This document shows, in pieces, positions 51,467 to 60,998 of a stretch of 64,000 nt of DNA (position 1 is the first letter of the stretch; each line of letters opens with the position of its first letter). The notes under the pieces are model-generated. The model worked only from the letters and a program-made list of their open reading frames with translations, was not told the DNA's origin and searched no databases. Origin of the DNA: Vespertiliibacter pulmonis (GTDB taxonomy: Bacteria; Pseudomonadota; Gammaproteobacteria; Enterobacterales; Pasteurellaceae); the NCBI RefSeq assembly GCF_013377275.1, contig NZ_CP016615.1:744001-808000 (forward strand), read 5' to 3'. Both the position numbers and the translations under genes were made by a program.

Positions 51467-52624
51467 TCATAAACTCCTAACATACCCTCCACTAACTTGC
51501 TTAACCGCTCCTAATAATTCTAACGCTAATAACTCAGCTAAAATATTTTCAACCGCTATTTCTGTAGCTTCTGCCAAATCATCAACACTGATCGGATCAA
51601 ATCCAATTTTTTCAATTAACCGTTGCTGACAAGCGGTAAGATTTACCTCATTTTTTGCATTTTTTTGCCCAAATCCAACCGATTGCTTGCCAATGTTTTC
51701 TCCCTTTTTGACTGAAAATAGAAAAGTCTGTTGTTCTGCTCTTTGAGGTGGTTGCCACTGAAACGAAATTGCCTCTAAAATATCTTCAATAGATTCAACT
51801 AATAGCGCTCCCTGTTTAATCAATTTATGACACCCTTGGCTATACGGATTTTGTACCGCATTCGGCAATGCAAATACTTCCCTCCCCTGCTCCAAAGCAT
51901 AGCGAGCGGTAATCAATGAACCACTATTGATCGTCGCTTCAACCACCAATGTGCCAAGGGATAACCCACTAATAATGCGATTACGGCGAGGGAAATTTTC
52001 CGCCAAAGGAGGTTGATCAGGAAAAAATTCAGAGACTAGCGCCCCATTATTTTTAATAATTCTCTCGGCTAATTTTTTATGACGAGTAGGATAAACTCGA
52101 TTTAGCCCACTGCCTAAGACTGCAACGGTCGTCCCCTTTAGCTCTACTGCTTTTTGATGACAAAATCCATCAATACCAATGGCTAAGCCACTGGTAACCG
52201 CTAATCCATTACGCACAAGCTCCGTTGCAAAATAATTTGCCCAATATTCCCCATAAGGGGAATAATCTCGGCTACCAACTATCGCAATTTGAGGGTACGA
52301 TAAACTTTCAATATTACCTTGTACAAAAAGAATCGGCGGGGCGGTACTAATCTGACGAAGCAAGAAAGGATAATATTCATCAAATAACGTTAAAATAAAC
52401 TGACAAGCGGTCGGATTATGCCATTTTTCTGCATTTTCAATCCACGTCCAATCTGGTTTAAACCAACGTTGGATCTGCTTATCATTCCAACCAATTTGGC
52501 GTAATTGTGTTTTGTCGTACTGACAAAACTCACTAAAATCAACTTCATTCAACAATCTGCCAATACGTTGTGCACCAAGCTGAGGTACTTGTAATAATCG
52601 TAATAATTCATTGGTATATATCAT
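51467..52624 (-). CDS. dprA: DNA-processing protein DprA
   Basis: A 385-residue protein that loads RecA on incoming single strands during transformation. The Rossmann-like core shows AIVGSRDYSPYG, VTSGLAIGIDGFCHQKAV, VLGSGLNRVYPTRHK and INSGSLITARYALEQGREVF. An N-terminal SAM/HhH-like part (1-90) and a C-terminal winged-helix-like part (about 325-380) complete the family layout. It is divergent from def, with a CRP-S-like site between. Confidence 0.96.
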   Translation of the reverse strand: MIYTNELLRLLQVPQLGAQRIGRLLNEVDFSEFCQYDKTQLRQIGWNDKQIQRWFKPDWTWIENAEKWHNPTACQFILTLFDEYYPFLLRQISTAPPILFVQGNIESLSYPQIAIVGSRDYSPYGEYWANYFATELVRNGLAVTSGLAIGIDGFCHQKAVELKGTTVAVLGSGLNRVYPTRHKKLAERIIKNNGALVSEFFPDQPPLAENFPRRNRIISGLSLGTLVVEATINSGSLITARYALEQGREVFALPNAVQNPYSQGCHKLIKQGALLVESIEDILEAISFQWQPPQRAEQQTFLFSVKKGENIGKQSVGFGQKNAKNEVNLTACQQRLIEKIGFDPISVDDLAEATEIAVENILAELLALELLGAVKQVSGGYVRSL

Positions 52625-52689
52625 TTTTCTCCCCTACTGTTTCCCTAATCCTAATAAAACGTCTAAAATAACCTACAAAAATTTTTCTA

Positions 52690-52711
52690 CTTTTCGACAG
52701 AGATCACAAAA
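52690..52711 (-). promoter_or_regulatory. Candidate CRP-S site between dprA and def
   Basis: The core is TTCGA-CAGAGA-TCACA (52693-52708), with T/A-rich flanks. Its centre is about 76 bp from the dprA start, the same distance as the comM element. It ends at the base before the def start codon, so it also occupies the def ribosome-binding region. dprA belongs to the Sxy regulon of H. influenzae. Confidence 0.6.
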
Positions 52712-53227
52712 ATGGCTGTATTAGATGTTTTAATTTACCCCGATGAAAATTTAGCGAAAGTGTGTGAACCTATCACTCACGTTGATGATGAACTTCGTCA
52801 ATTTATTGATAATATGTTTGAAACAATGTATGAACACGAAGGAATTGGTTTAGCCGCTCCCCAAGTGAACGTATTAAAACGTGTGATTACAATAGATATT
52901 GAAGGGGATAAAGCGAACCAAATTGTCCTTATTAACCCTGAAATTATCGAAAGTGCAGGTGAAACAGGAATTGAAGAAGGCTGTTTATCTATCCCTGGTT
53001 GTAGAGCCTTAGTACCACGTAAAGAAACTTTAACTGTTAAAGCCCTTGACCGTAATGGCAATGAATTTACGTTAAACGCTGATGGATTATTATCCATTTG
53101 TATTCAACACGAAATCGACCACCTCAATGGCGTTCTTTTTGTTGATCATATTTCACAACTGAAACGCCAACGTATTAGAGATAAAATGCAAAAACTCAAA
53201 AAACAACTTGCACGGGCAAAATCATGA
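52712..53227 (+). CDS. def: Peptide deformylase
   Basis: A 171-residue metalloenzyme removing the formyl group from nascent proteins. The three motifs are intact: [17 protein letters not shown] (metal Cys) and QHEIDHLNG (HExxH). Its usual partner fmt is not next to it; instead it overlaps a glutathione transferase gene by ATGA. No good Shine-Dalgarno is seen, because the candidate CRP-S site fills that position. Confidence 0.97.
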   Translation: MAVLDVLIYPDENLAKVCEPITHVDDELRQFIDNMFETMYEHEGIGLAAPQVNVLKRVITIDIEGDKANQIVLINPEIIESAGETGIEEGCLSIPGCRALVPRKETLTVKALDRNGNEFTLNADGLLSICIQHEIDHLNGVLFVDHISQLKRQRIRDKMQKLKKQLARAKS

Positions 53228-53886
53228 TTACACTCTACGCATTAAAACAATCTCGAGCTTACCGCATTGCGTGGTTACTTGAATTACTTCATTTAGATTA
53301 TAAAATAGATGTCATTGAGCGAGATTCACAAACTTTTCTCGCACCTGACCGCTTGCGTCAAATTCACCCCCTTGGAAAATCACCCTTAATTGTTGATGGT
53401 GATCTTACCTTAGGAGAAAGCGGTGCAATTGTAGAATACTTACTACAACGCTACGGTGATCAATTTTCTTTCAAACCTGCTGTGGATAACGCTGAATATC
53501 CAAACTACCTTTACTGGCTACATTATGCAGAAGGCTCTATCATGCCATTATTGGTGATGTCTTTAGTATTTAATCGGATTGATCAACAAAAAGTACCTTT
53601 CTTTATCAAACCGATTGTTCGCAAAATTACCGAAGGCGTTCGTCATACCTTTCTTACCCCTCAATTAAAATTACATTTAGATCACATTGAGCAAAGCCTG
53701 TCTGGCAAAACATGGTTCTTAGGTGAACAACTTACTGGGGCAGATATTATGATGAGCTTTCCGCTTCAAGCCCTTGTGTTACGAGGAATGAAAGACTATC
53801 CGAATATCCAACGTTTTGTGAAACAGATACAGCAAGACCCAGCGTATCAACAAGCAGAACAGAAGATCGGTAAATTAACAATTTAA
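53224..53886 (+). CDS. Glutathione S-transferase family protein
   Basis: A 220-residue protein with an N-terminal thioredoxin-like domain ([38 protein letters not shown] with the cis-Pro and the Glu-Ser glutathione contact) and an all-helical C-terminal domain ([28 protein letters not shown]). The position of the usual Ser/Tyr/Cys active residue is Ser8-Arg (QSRA). Substrate unknown. Its start overlaps the def stop, so the two genes are coupled. Confidence 0.88.
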   Translation: MITLYALKQSRAYRIAWLLELLHLDYKIDVIERDSQTFLAPDRLRQIHPLGKSPLIVDGDLTLGESGAIVEYLLQRYGDQFSFKPAVDNAEYPNYLYWLHYAEGSIMPLLVMSLVFNRIDQQKVPFFIKPIVRKITEGVRHTFLTPQLKLHLDHIEQSLSGKTWFLGEQLTGADIMMSFPLQALVLRGMKDYPNIQRFVKQIQQDPAYQQAEQKIGKLTI

Positions 53887-53994
53887 TCAAGAATCTCACC
53901 GCTTGTTTACTCAAGTGGCTAACTAAATCACTTACACAGCGGATCAAAGACGCTGATAATAATTTTTAATTTTTACTTTAAAAAGGAATAAACA

Positions 53995-54921
53995 ATGATA
54001 ATCGTAACAGGCGGTGCTGGCTTTATTGGTAGCAATATTGTCAAAGCCCTAAACGAACAAGGTCGTACTGATATTTTAGTAGTAGACAATCTCAAAAAAG
54101 GCGAAAAATTTATCAACTTAGTAGATTTAGATATTGCAGACTATTGTGATAAAGATGATTTTATTGCCTCAATTATTGCTGGCGATGATTTCGGTAAAAT
54201 TGATGCGGTATTCCACGAAGGGGCTTGCTCTGCTACAACGGAATGGGACGGCAAATTTATTATGCACAATAACTACGAATACTCTAAAGAGTTATTGCAT
54301 TACTGCCTAGATCGCCAAATTCCATTTTTATACGCCTCAAGTGCTGCCACCTATGGCGGACGTTCCGATAATTTTATTGAAGAACGCCGTTTTGAAAGCC
54401 CTCTAAATGTTTATGGCTATTCAAAATTCCTATTTGATGAATATGTGCGCAAAATAATTCCACAGGCAGATTCACCGATTTGTGGCTTCAAATATTTCAA
54501 TGTTTACGGTCCAAGAGAGCAACACAAAGGCTCAATGGCAAGTGTAGCATTCCACCTAAACACTCAAATTCTCAACGGCGAAAATCCAAAATTATTTGCA
54601 GGTAGTGAAAATTTCTTGCGTGATTTTGTCTATATTGATGATGTTGCACAAGTAAACATTTGGGCGTGGCAAAATGGCATTTCAGGTATTTATAATTTAG
54701 GCTCAGGTAATGCGGAATCTTTCCAAGCCGTTGCTAAAGCAGTGATCGATTTCCACCAAAAAGGGGAAATTGAAACCATTCCATTCCCAGATCATCTAAA
54801 ATCTCGCTACCAAACCTTTACCCAAGCGGATTTAACCAACCTACGCAAAGCAGGCTACGACAAGCCTTTTAAAACTGTGGCTGAAGGCACAAAAGCCTAT
54901 ATGGAATGGTTAAATAGATAA
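53995..54921 (+). CDS. hldD: ADP-L-glycero-D-manno-heptose 6-epimerase
   Basis: A 308-residue short-chain dehydrogenase-type epimerase making the heptose precursor of the lipooligosaccharide inner core (also called rfaD or gmhD). The NAD-binding motif is [13 protein letters not shown], the catalytic region [10 protein letters not shown] and [12 protein letters not shown] (Tyr-x3-Lys). [17 protein letters not shown] is specific to this epimerase. It is a single gene followed by an uptake-sequence hairpin. Confidence 0.96.
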   Translation: MIIVTGGAGFIGSNIVKALNEQGRTDILVVDNLKKGEKFINLVDLDIADYCDKDDFIASIIAGDDFGKIDAVFHEGACSATTEWDGKFIMHNNYEYSKELLHYCLDRQIPFLYASSAATYGGRSDNFIEERRFESPLNVYGYSKFLFDEYVRKIIPQADSPICGFKYFNVYGPREQHKGSMASVAFHLNTQILNGENPKLFAGSENFLRDFVYIDDVAQVNIWAWQNGISGIYNLGSGNAESFQAVAKAVIDFHQKGEIETIPFPDHLKSRYQTFTQADLTNLRKAGYDKPFKTVAEGTKAYMEWLNR

Positions 54922-54927
54922 AAAAAC

Positions 54928-54971
54928 AAGCGGTTAGTTTAATGCAAAAATTTGCACTCAACCAACCGCTT
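54928..54971. terminator. Inverted uptake-sequence pair after hldD
   Basis: AAGCGGTT (54928-54935) pairs with AACCGCTT (54964-54971), and inside it TGCAAA (54943-54948) pairs with TTTGCA (54951-54956). The inner pair is the downstream part of the extended uptake motif. It lies between the convergent hldD and prmA genes; the outward tails are not strongly T-rich. Confidence 0.55.
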
Positions 54972-54995
54972 ATAAGCTAGCATAGCTAAAATTGA

Positions 54996-55877
54996 TTATT
55001 TCTTAATACCCGTAATCCGACACCACTCTTCTTTTTCTGCCACAGGATCTAGGGCAAATGCCTCTTGATAGGCTTCACACACCGACTGTGCTTGTGTTGA
55101 TAGAATACCTGATAACCCAAGATCCCCTTGCGATTTTACCAACGTAATAATTTGAGGAGCAAGCTCTTTCAGTGGACCTGCCAAAATATTAGCCACCACC
55201 ACATCGGCTTGTAGATCTTTCGGCTGATCTTTCGCTAAAAATAATTGTAATCGATCTAATACACCATTGGCTTCAGCATTATTTTTACTTGCTAAAATCG
55301 CTTGGGGATCAATATCAATCCCAATCGCTGATTTTGCCCCAAGTTTTAATGCCGCAATCGCCAAAATCCCTGATCCACAGCCAAAATCGATCACCGTTTT
55401 TCCTTGCAGATCCAAACTATCTAACCATTGTAAACAGAGTGCTGTTGTCGGGTGAGTGCCTGTGCCAAAAGCAAGCCCTGGGTCAAGCATCACATTTACT
55501 GCATTAGGATCTGGCACATCTCGCCAGCTCGGACAGATCCACAACCGTTTACCAAACTGCATCGGGTGAAAATTATCCATCCACTCCCGTTCCCAATCTT
55601 TATCTTCAATCTGCTCGATTTTATACGCAAAATTTGGCTCGATCACACCGCTTTGTTGTAACAATAACACAATCTGTTGCATATCGGTTTCAGCATCAAA
55701 CAACGCAACCACATCGGTATTTCCCCATAGACGAGTTTCCCCCGGCAACGGCTCAAAAATCGGGGTATCTTGACTGTCCATAAAGGTTACTGATACTGCC
55801 CCAATCTCTTCTAAAAAATCGCTAATTGCTTCTGCTTTTTGATCTGTACTGTTTAAACGAATTTGTACCCATGCCAT
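54996..55877 (-). CDS. prmA: Ribosomal protein L11 methyltransferase
   Basis: A 293-residue SAM-dependent enzyme trimethylating L11. An N-terminal substrate-binding domain (about 1-60) precedes the methyltransferase fold, with [18 protein letters not shown] and motif [21 protein letters not shown]. Post-motif [15 protein letters not shown] supplies the catalytic region. Length is normal. Confidence 0.96.
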   Translation of the reverse strand: MAWVQIRLNSTDQKAEAISDFLEEIGAVSVTFMDSQDTPIFEPLPGETRLWGNTDVVALFDAETDMQQIVLLLQQSGVIEPNFAYKIEQIEDKDWEREWMDNFHPMQFGKRLWICPSWRDVPDPNAVNVMLDPGLAFGTGTHPTTALCLQWLDSLDLQGKTVIDFGCGSGILAIAALKLGAKSAIGIDIDPQAILASKNNAEANGVLDRLQLFLAKDQPKDLQADVVVANILAGPLKELAPQIITLVKSQGDLGLSGILSTQAQSVCEAYQEAFALDPVAEKEEWCRITGIKK

Positions 55878-55940
55878 CTTATTTTCCTTTTTTACTCTCT
55901 ATAATTTTGGTTTATTACACTTTACATAAACTCAAATAAA

Positions 55941-57386
55941 CTACCCTCTGCCGCCTACGGTGATTTTATCTAGTTTAATACAAGGTTGTCCGACACCAAC
56001 GGGGACGCTTTGCCCTTCTTTTCCACAAGTACCAATACCAAGATCAAGCTCCATTTTTTTACCGACCATTGACACCTGTTGCATTGCCTCAATTCCACTA
56101 CCAATTAAGGTTGCACCAGTTACAGGTTTGGTGATTTTACCTTTCTCAATCAAGTAGGCTTCTGCCGTTGAAAATACAAATTTACCTGACGTAATATCCA
56201 CTTGCCCGCCACTAAAATGCGGAGCATAAAGCCCAAAGTCGATAGAATCGATCATCTCATCAAACTCGTGATTACCTTCCGTCATATAAGTATTTGTCAT
56301 ACGAGGCATTGGTAAATGTGCATAAGATTCACGACGACCATTACCCGTTGGCGCAACGCCCATTAACCGAGCGTTCATTTTATCCTGCATATAACCTTTC
56401 AAAATTCCGTTTTCAATCAATACATTACGTTGCGATGGTACACCTTCATCATCAACCGTAATTGAGCCTCGCATATTTTCTACCGTACCGTCATCAACAA
56501 TAGTACACAACGGTGAGGCTACTAATTCACCAATTCTGCCTGTAAATAATGAAGACTCTTTACGGTTAAAATCACCCTCTAGCCCGTGCCCAACGGCTTC
56601 GTGTAGTAAAATACCGGGCCACCCCGCCCCTAACACCATAGGCATTGCGCCAGCAGGGGCTACTACTGCACCTAAATTAACCACCGCTTGTCGTACTGCT
56701 TCTTTGGCTAAAAATACAGCTCGGCTATCCCCCGTAGAGTGTAAGTCAAAGAACCAATTCAGCCCGAAACGCCCGCCAGCACCCGCACCGCCTCGCTCTC
56801 GTTTACCGTTTTGCTCAACCAATACAGACACAGACAACCGAACAAGCGGTCGAATATCTGCCGCCAACGTGCCATCGGTCGCAGCAACCAACATCTCTTC
56901 ATACACGGCAGATAAATTTGCATTAACCTGAATAACACGGGGGTCTTCCGTCCGAGCTACCCGATCCACCAAATGTAGCAACTCCACTTTTTGCTCACGG
57001 CTTAGGCTCTCAAGAGGATTGATTGCAGGATAACGGCGACAAGCGGTTACATTGGTGAAATTATTTACCAATAACCGACCGCTTGTTTGGCTAATCGAAC
57101 GAGCCGCCATTGCACACTGTTGCAACTGATTTAGCGAAATTTGATCGGCATAAGCGAAACCCGTTTTCTCCCCCGAGACCGCACGCACGCCCACGCCCCG
57201 ATCAATATAAAAACCGCCTTCTTTGATAATACCGTCTTCCAACGACCAGCTTTCATCTTGGCTTAACTGAAAATAGAGGTCGCCATAATCAATTTGACGA
57301 TCCGAAAAAATATCTAGCACGCTGGCTAGATTAGATAATTCAAGCCCACTCGGTGCGAGCAGACTTTTAGAAACAGCATTTAACAT
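55941..57386 (-). CDS. tldD: Metalloprotease TldD
   Basis: A 481-residue subunit of the TldD/TldE (PmbA) protease, which trims unfolded peptides. The zinc site is in [15 protein letters not shown] (HExxxH). [29 protein letters not shown] and [19 protein letters not shown] are family stretches. I use the ATG at 57386; a GTG four codons upstream is possible. The partner tldE is not in the window. Confidence 0.95.
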   Translation of the reverse strand: MLNAVSKSLLAPSGLELSNLASVLDIFSDRQIDYGDLYFQLSQDESWSLEDGIIKEGGFYIDRGVGVRAVSGEKTGFAYADQISLNQLQQCAMAARSISQTSGRLLVNNFTNVTACRRYPAINPLESLSREQKVELLHLVDRVARTEDPRVIQVNANLSAVYEEMLVAATDGTLAADIRPLVRLSVSVLVEQNGKRERGGAGAGGRFGLNWFFDLHSTGDSRAVFLAKEAVRQAVVNLGAVVAPAGAMPMVLGAGWPGILLHEAVGHGLEGDFNRKESSLFTGRIGELVASPLCTIVDDGTVENMRGSITVDDEGVPSQRNVLIENGILKGYMQDKMNARLMGVAPTGNGRRESYAHLPMPRMTNTYMTEGNHEFDEMIDSIDFGLYAPHFSGGQVDITSGKFVFSTAEAYLIEKGKITKPVTGATLIGSGIEAMQQVSMVGKKMELDLGIGTCGKEGQSVPVGVGQPCIKLDKITVGGRG

Positions 57387-57565
57387 CAGATTTCTCACTC
57401 GAAAAAAATTCGTACGATTTTAACAAAAAAGCACCGCAAGCGGTCAGATTTCGTGAGAAATTTGCAAAATGCTTACCTAATCAAACCGCTTTCTTACAAA
57501 AACCATTTTAAAGCCAACAAAATTTTGGTTAAAATTTAACAAAAAATAACTAAAATAAAGGAAAT

Positions 57566-59662
57566 ATGATGACCGCATCACAACTTCTTAATAAAGGTAT
57601 TAAATTACTTAAACAAGCCGAATATGACCAAGCTATTTCCAAATTAACACAAGCTTTAGAAAGTATTACCGATACAAATACCGATATTCAATTACAACTT
57701 AATATTCAACATTGGCTCGGACGCTGCTATTTTGAACAGGCCATAAAAAGCCCATTAAATGAAGCTAAACCACTCTTTGAACTAGCGATTGAACACTATA
57801 ATAATTGGCTACAACTAGCCGAAAGCCTTACCACTGAAAATAAAGCCCAAGAGCAAATCAATGCTCAACAAGCCCTCGGATATTGCTATTTCAAACAAGC
57901 CATAAAAAACCCAGAAAATGAAGCTAAACCACTCTTTCAACAAGCAATCACACACCACGAACATCAGCTAAAACTAGCCAAAGAACTTACTACTGAAAAT
58001 AACATTCAACAGCAAATCAATGCTCAATATTGGCTCGGGCGTTGCTATATGGAACAAGCCATAAAAAGCTCATTAAATGAAGCTAAACCACTCTTTCAAC
58101 AAGCAATTGAACATCATAAACATCAGCTAGAACTAGCCAAAAGCCTCACCACTGAAAATAACATTCAACAGCAAATCTATGCTCAAGTCTGGCTCGGACG
58201 TTGCTATCTGGCACAAGCCATAAAAAGCCCGTTAAATGAAGCTAAGCCACTCTTTCAACAAGCAATCACACACCATGAACATCAGCTAGAACTAGCCAAA
58301 AGCCTCACCACTGAAAATAACATTCAAGAACAAATTACTGCTCAAACCTGTCTTGGGCATTGCTATTTAAGCCAAACAATAAAAAACCCAGAAAATGAGG
58401 ATAATTCACTATTTAATAAAGCAATTGAACACTATACTAATTGGTTACAACTAGCTGAAGGGCTCTCAGCTGAAAAGAATGCTCAAGCACAAATAAACGC
58501 TCAAGAATTTCTAGATTATTGCCACTTTGAATTCTCTAATAAATCAAAAAAGTTTGACAGTTATTTTAAATATAAAAAAGAGAAGATTAGCAAGCAACTC
58601 TCCACACACCTACAATCTAATCAATTAAAAAAGCAAATTATTACTATCTTAACAGTATTATCTATTGAGCCTGTTGAATTAAAAAATATCCCATTAGCTC
58701 ACTACACAACGCCTTATGTTGCAGAACTTTTATTTGGACTAAACAAAGCAGAAAATAAACAAGATAGCGAAAAAAATAAAGAAAGTTCTCAGGAATATAT
58801 TCTTAGCCCAATGCGAATGAATAGTGCAACATATATGAATGATCCTTCAGAAGGTAAATCATTATTAGAATTTCTTGATAAGCCTGATATTTCCTTAGAA
58901 AACATTACACAATTTCCAAAAAGAAATGCATTTTTTAGCTGTTTTTCTAGCCGTATCAATGATCTTAACCAATTCCGCTTATATGGTAAGGAAAATCAAA
59001 TAGAAGCTTCAGGGTGCTGTTTAATATTTAATAAAAAAAGAAATTGGTTAAAACAGCCCGATATTCGCCAGAGTTTTTCTTTTTCCGAAAGAGATACTGA
59101 ATTACAAACAGAAAGTATATCTGATACTATATCTAAAAATTATCCCAAACTTCCTCTTTATCAAGTTGCTTATCTTACCTATATGGATAGTTATATTGAT
59201 GAACGGAAATGCACAAAATTTAATAATACAAATTTTGCATTCTGTTTACACCAAGTAGGAAATAATTCTAAATGGCATAAAAAAAGAGAAAAAGAACTGA
59301 AAAAAGCTCTTAATAATTTAAAAGAAAAAATAAAAAGTATAGACAAATTTACTCCAGAACAAGAAGCAGATTTAGAATATATTCGCTATCTTTTTAAAGA
59401 TTTTGCTTTTCGAGATGAAGAAGAATTTCGCTTGTTAAAAATGGCAGAAATTGGCTCTGATGAAATAAAAATTTGTGAGAAAACACAATCTATTTATGTA
59501 GAATATACCGATATTCGCCAAATGGTTGATGAAGTTATTCTCGGTACCAACTACGAAAGGACAGATGAAAAACGCAAAGTGGAAGTTTTCCGTCATAAAA
59601 TGAAACAGCATTTACCAGAAATTAGCGTTGTTCACTCATCATTACCTATCAACTTCCAGTAA
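57566..59662 (+). CDS. TPR-repeat protein with C-terminal DUF2971-like domain, function unknown
   Basis: A 698-residue protein. Residues 5-38 look like a classic TPR (GIKLLKQAEYDQAISKLTQA). Residues 45-309 hold five 53-residue repeats with the pattern I-x-AQ-x2-LG-x-CY...NEAKPLFQQAI...LAK-x-LTTENN, plus a partial sixth. The C-terminal part (about 376-690) resembles DUF2971: LAHYTTPYVAEL, MRMNSATYMNDPSEG, FFSCFSSRINDLNQFRLYG, ASGCCLIF and FRDEEEFRLLKM. This suits a helical sensor arm joined to an effector-like domain, but no activity is proven. The start ATGATG has AAGGAAAT before it. It stands alone between tldD and tonB, more AT-rich and asparagine/lysine-rich than its neighbours, suggesting acquired DNA. 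Confidence 0.65.
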   Translation: MMTASQLLNKGIKLLKQAEYDQAISKLTQALESITDTNTDIQLQLNIQHWLGRCYFEQAIKSPLNEAKPLFELAIEHYNNWLQLAESLTTENKAQEQINAQQALGYCYFKQAIKNPENEAKPLFQQAITHHEHQLKLAKELTTENNIQQQINAQYWLGRCYMEQAIKSSLNEAKPLFQQAIEHHKHQLELAKSLTTENNIQQQIYAQVWLGRCYLAQAIKSPLNEAKPLFQQAITHHEHQLELAKSLTTENNIQEQITAQTCLGHCYLSQTIKNPENEDNSLFNKAIEHYTNWLQLAEGLSAEKNAQAQINAQEFLDYCHFEFSNKSKKFDSYFKYKKEKISKQLSTHLQSNQLKKQIITILTVLSIEPVELKNIPLAHYTTPYVAELLFGLNKAENKQDSEKNKESSQEYILSPMRMNSATYMNDPSEGKSLLEFLDKPDISLENITQFPKRNAFFSCFSSRINDLNQFRLYGKENQIEASGCCLIFNKKRNWLKQPDIRQSFSFSERDTELQTESISDTISKNYPKLPLYQVAYLTYMDSYIDERKCTKFNNTNFAFCLHQVGNNSKWHKKREKELKKALNNLKEKIKSIDKFTPEQEADLEYIRYLFKDFAFRDEEEFRLLKMAEIGSDEIKICEKTQSIYVEYTDIRQMVDEVILGTNYERTDEKRKVEVFRHKMKQHLPEISVVHSSLPINFQ
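57698..58492 (+). repeat. Five tandem 159-bp in-frame repeats
   Basis: Units begin at 57698, 57857, 58016, 58175 and 58334, each 159 bp (53 codons). Units three and four are nearly identical over long runs, for example CTAGAACTAGCCAAAAGCC and ACCACTGAAAATAACATTCA. Copy number can change by recombination without breaking the frame. Confidence 0.85.
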
Positions 59663-59673
59663 ACTCATAAAAC

Positions 59674-59706
59674 TAGCCGCTAATTCTAACGGCTATGCGC
59701 TTTTTT
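59674..59706. terminator. Bidirectional terminator between the TPR gene and tonB
   Basis: TAGCCG (59674-59679) pairs with CGGCTA (59690-59695). A T-run follows on the plus strand (59700-59706) and GTTTT follows on the minus strand. It overlaps the tonB stop codon. Confidence 0.55.
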
Positions 59707-60579
59707 AAACTCTTGAGGGTCAAAACGAATTGGGATTGGCAAAACGAGGCTTGCCCGTTCACGCAAATGTGGAGGCGGTATTGGCAAAGGCGAAGACCGT
59801 TTGACAAGGGCGAGCGTTTCATCATCTAACACAGAAACACCTGTGCTTTTCTTGAGTGTTACATTTAGCACATTGCCTTGTCCATCAATAGTAATAGCGG
59901 TAAAAGCCGTTCCGCCAAGACCGTTATCCATTGCAAATTGTGGATAACGTTGGTTACGGCTTAAATGTGCCATCACTTTCGCTTTCCAATTTTGCGTTAA
60001 ATTGCGATCTTCAGAGATGCTGTTACTCGGTGCGGCATTTTTACTTTCATCACCTTTCGGCGGTGCTGATGCCGTTTGTGAAGACGCACGAGAATTAACA
60101 TTACTGGTACTCTCTTTCATTACGCTTTCTTGGTTAGGTATCTGTTTTTTTGAAGGCTTTTCAGGCAATTTTTTCACCACTTTTTGTGGATTTTGTTTCG
60201 GCTCAACCTTTACTTTTTCTTTCGGTTTTTCCTTCGTTTTCGTCTGTTTTTTTACTACGATTTCGGCTTTTTCAACCTTAGGCGATTCTTCCACAACAAT
60301 TTTAGGTGGCTCTTCAGGCGTAGGTGGCTGCGGCTCACTAGCTGCTGCCGTACTATTCACCGCTATTTCTTGCGGTGGCCCAATCGTAACTGGTTCAATT
60401 TTTGTCGCCGATTGGGGTAATTCAGCAAATTCGACCATCACCGCAGAAAGCGTTAGGGGTTGTTCCACTTGTGTAGCTTTATTGGCTAATGCCCATACCA
60501 ATGATATATGAGCAACTAATACTACAACAAAAGCAACTAGCCATTTTGGCTGTTCAAAAGAAGGTGGGCTAACAATCAT
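59686..60579 (-). CDS. tonB: Energy transducer TonB
   Basis: A 297-residue protein with one N-terminal membrane anchor (LVAFVVVLVAHISLVWALA), a Pro/Glu- and Lys-rich periplasmic spacer (EPQPPTPEEPPK; residues about 75-150) and a C-terminal TonB domain (about 205-297: RNQRYPQFAMDNGLGGTAF, LVLPIPIRFDP). It carries proton-motive energy to outer-membrane receptors. Its start overlaps exbD by ATGA. The exbB-exbD-tonB order is the same as in H. influenzae. Confidence 0.93.
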   Translation of the reverse strand: MIVSPPSFEQPKWLVAFVVVLVAHISLVWALANKATQVEQPLTLSAVMVEFAELPQSATKIEPVTIGPPQEIAVNSTAAASEPQPPTPEEPPKIVVEESPKVEKAEIVVKKQTKTKEKPKEKVKVEPKQNPQKVVKKLPEKPSKKQIPNQESVMKESTSNVNSRASSQTASAPPKGDESKNAAPSNSISEDRNLTQNWKAKVMAHLSRNQRYPQFAMDNGLGGTAFTAITIDGQGNVLNVTLKKSTGVSVLDDETLALVKRSSPLPIPPPHLRERASLVLPIPIRFDPQEFKKAHSR

Positions 60580-60998
60580 TTTTCCGCCTGATTACCGTCT
60601 TCCAAACCGACTAAACCAATTTTCAAATAGCCCCCTTGACGTAAACGGCTAATCACTTGCAGTAAACTTTCATAATTAACCTCTTTATCCGCTTGGAAAA
60701 AGATGACGGTCTCTAAATTACGTTCCGTTTTTACATTCAATAATTCGACTAAGTTTTCTTCTGCTATCGATTCATCACCTAAAAAAAGTTGTTTCTCTTT
60801 ATTCAGAGAAAGAATAAGCGGTTTATCCGTTGGTGGTGTTGGCTGTTCCTGAGCAACTGGCAGATCAAGGGGAACGGTTACGGTGGTTAATGGCACGGTA
60901 ACCATAAAAATAATCAGCAAAACTAACATCACATCAATAAACGGGGTAACGTTGATTTCACTTAGCTCTTGATCCTGCTCGGACGGTAAATTCGTCAT
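60576..60998 (-). CDS. exbD: Biopolymer transport protein ExbD
   Basis: A 140-residue single-pass membrane protein. The membrane segment FIDVMLVLLIIFMVTVPL contains the essential aspartate that conducts protons, and PLDLPVAQEQP leads into the periplasmic domain. It overlaps exbB upstream and tonB downstream, each by ATGA, so the three are translationally coupled. Confidence 0.95.
   Translation of the reverse strand: MTNLPSEQDQELSEINVTPFIDVMLVLLIIFMVTVPLTTVTVPLDLPVAQEQPTPPTDKPLILSLNKEKQLFLGDESIAEENLVELLNVKTERNLETVIFFQADKEVNYESLLQVISRLRQGGYLKIGLVGLEDGNQAEK

Noticed and set aside
57698-58492. Possible CRISPR-like array, because of regular repeats
   Set aside because: The repeat is contiguous at 159 bp with no unique spacers and is entirely in frame as protein repeats.
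60002-60511. 169-residue plus-strand open frame opposite tonB
   Set aside because: It is the complement of the repetitive Pro/Lys-coding spacer of tonB, which naturally lacks stops on the other strand; the composition (Phe/Gly/Ser runs) is an artefact.
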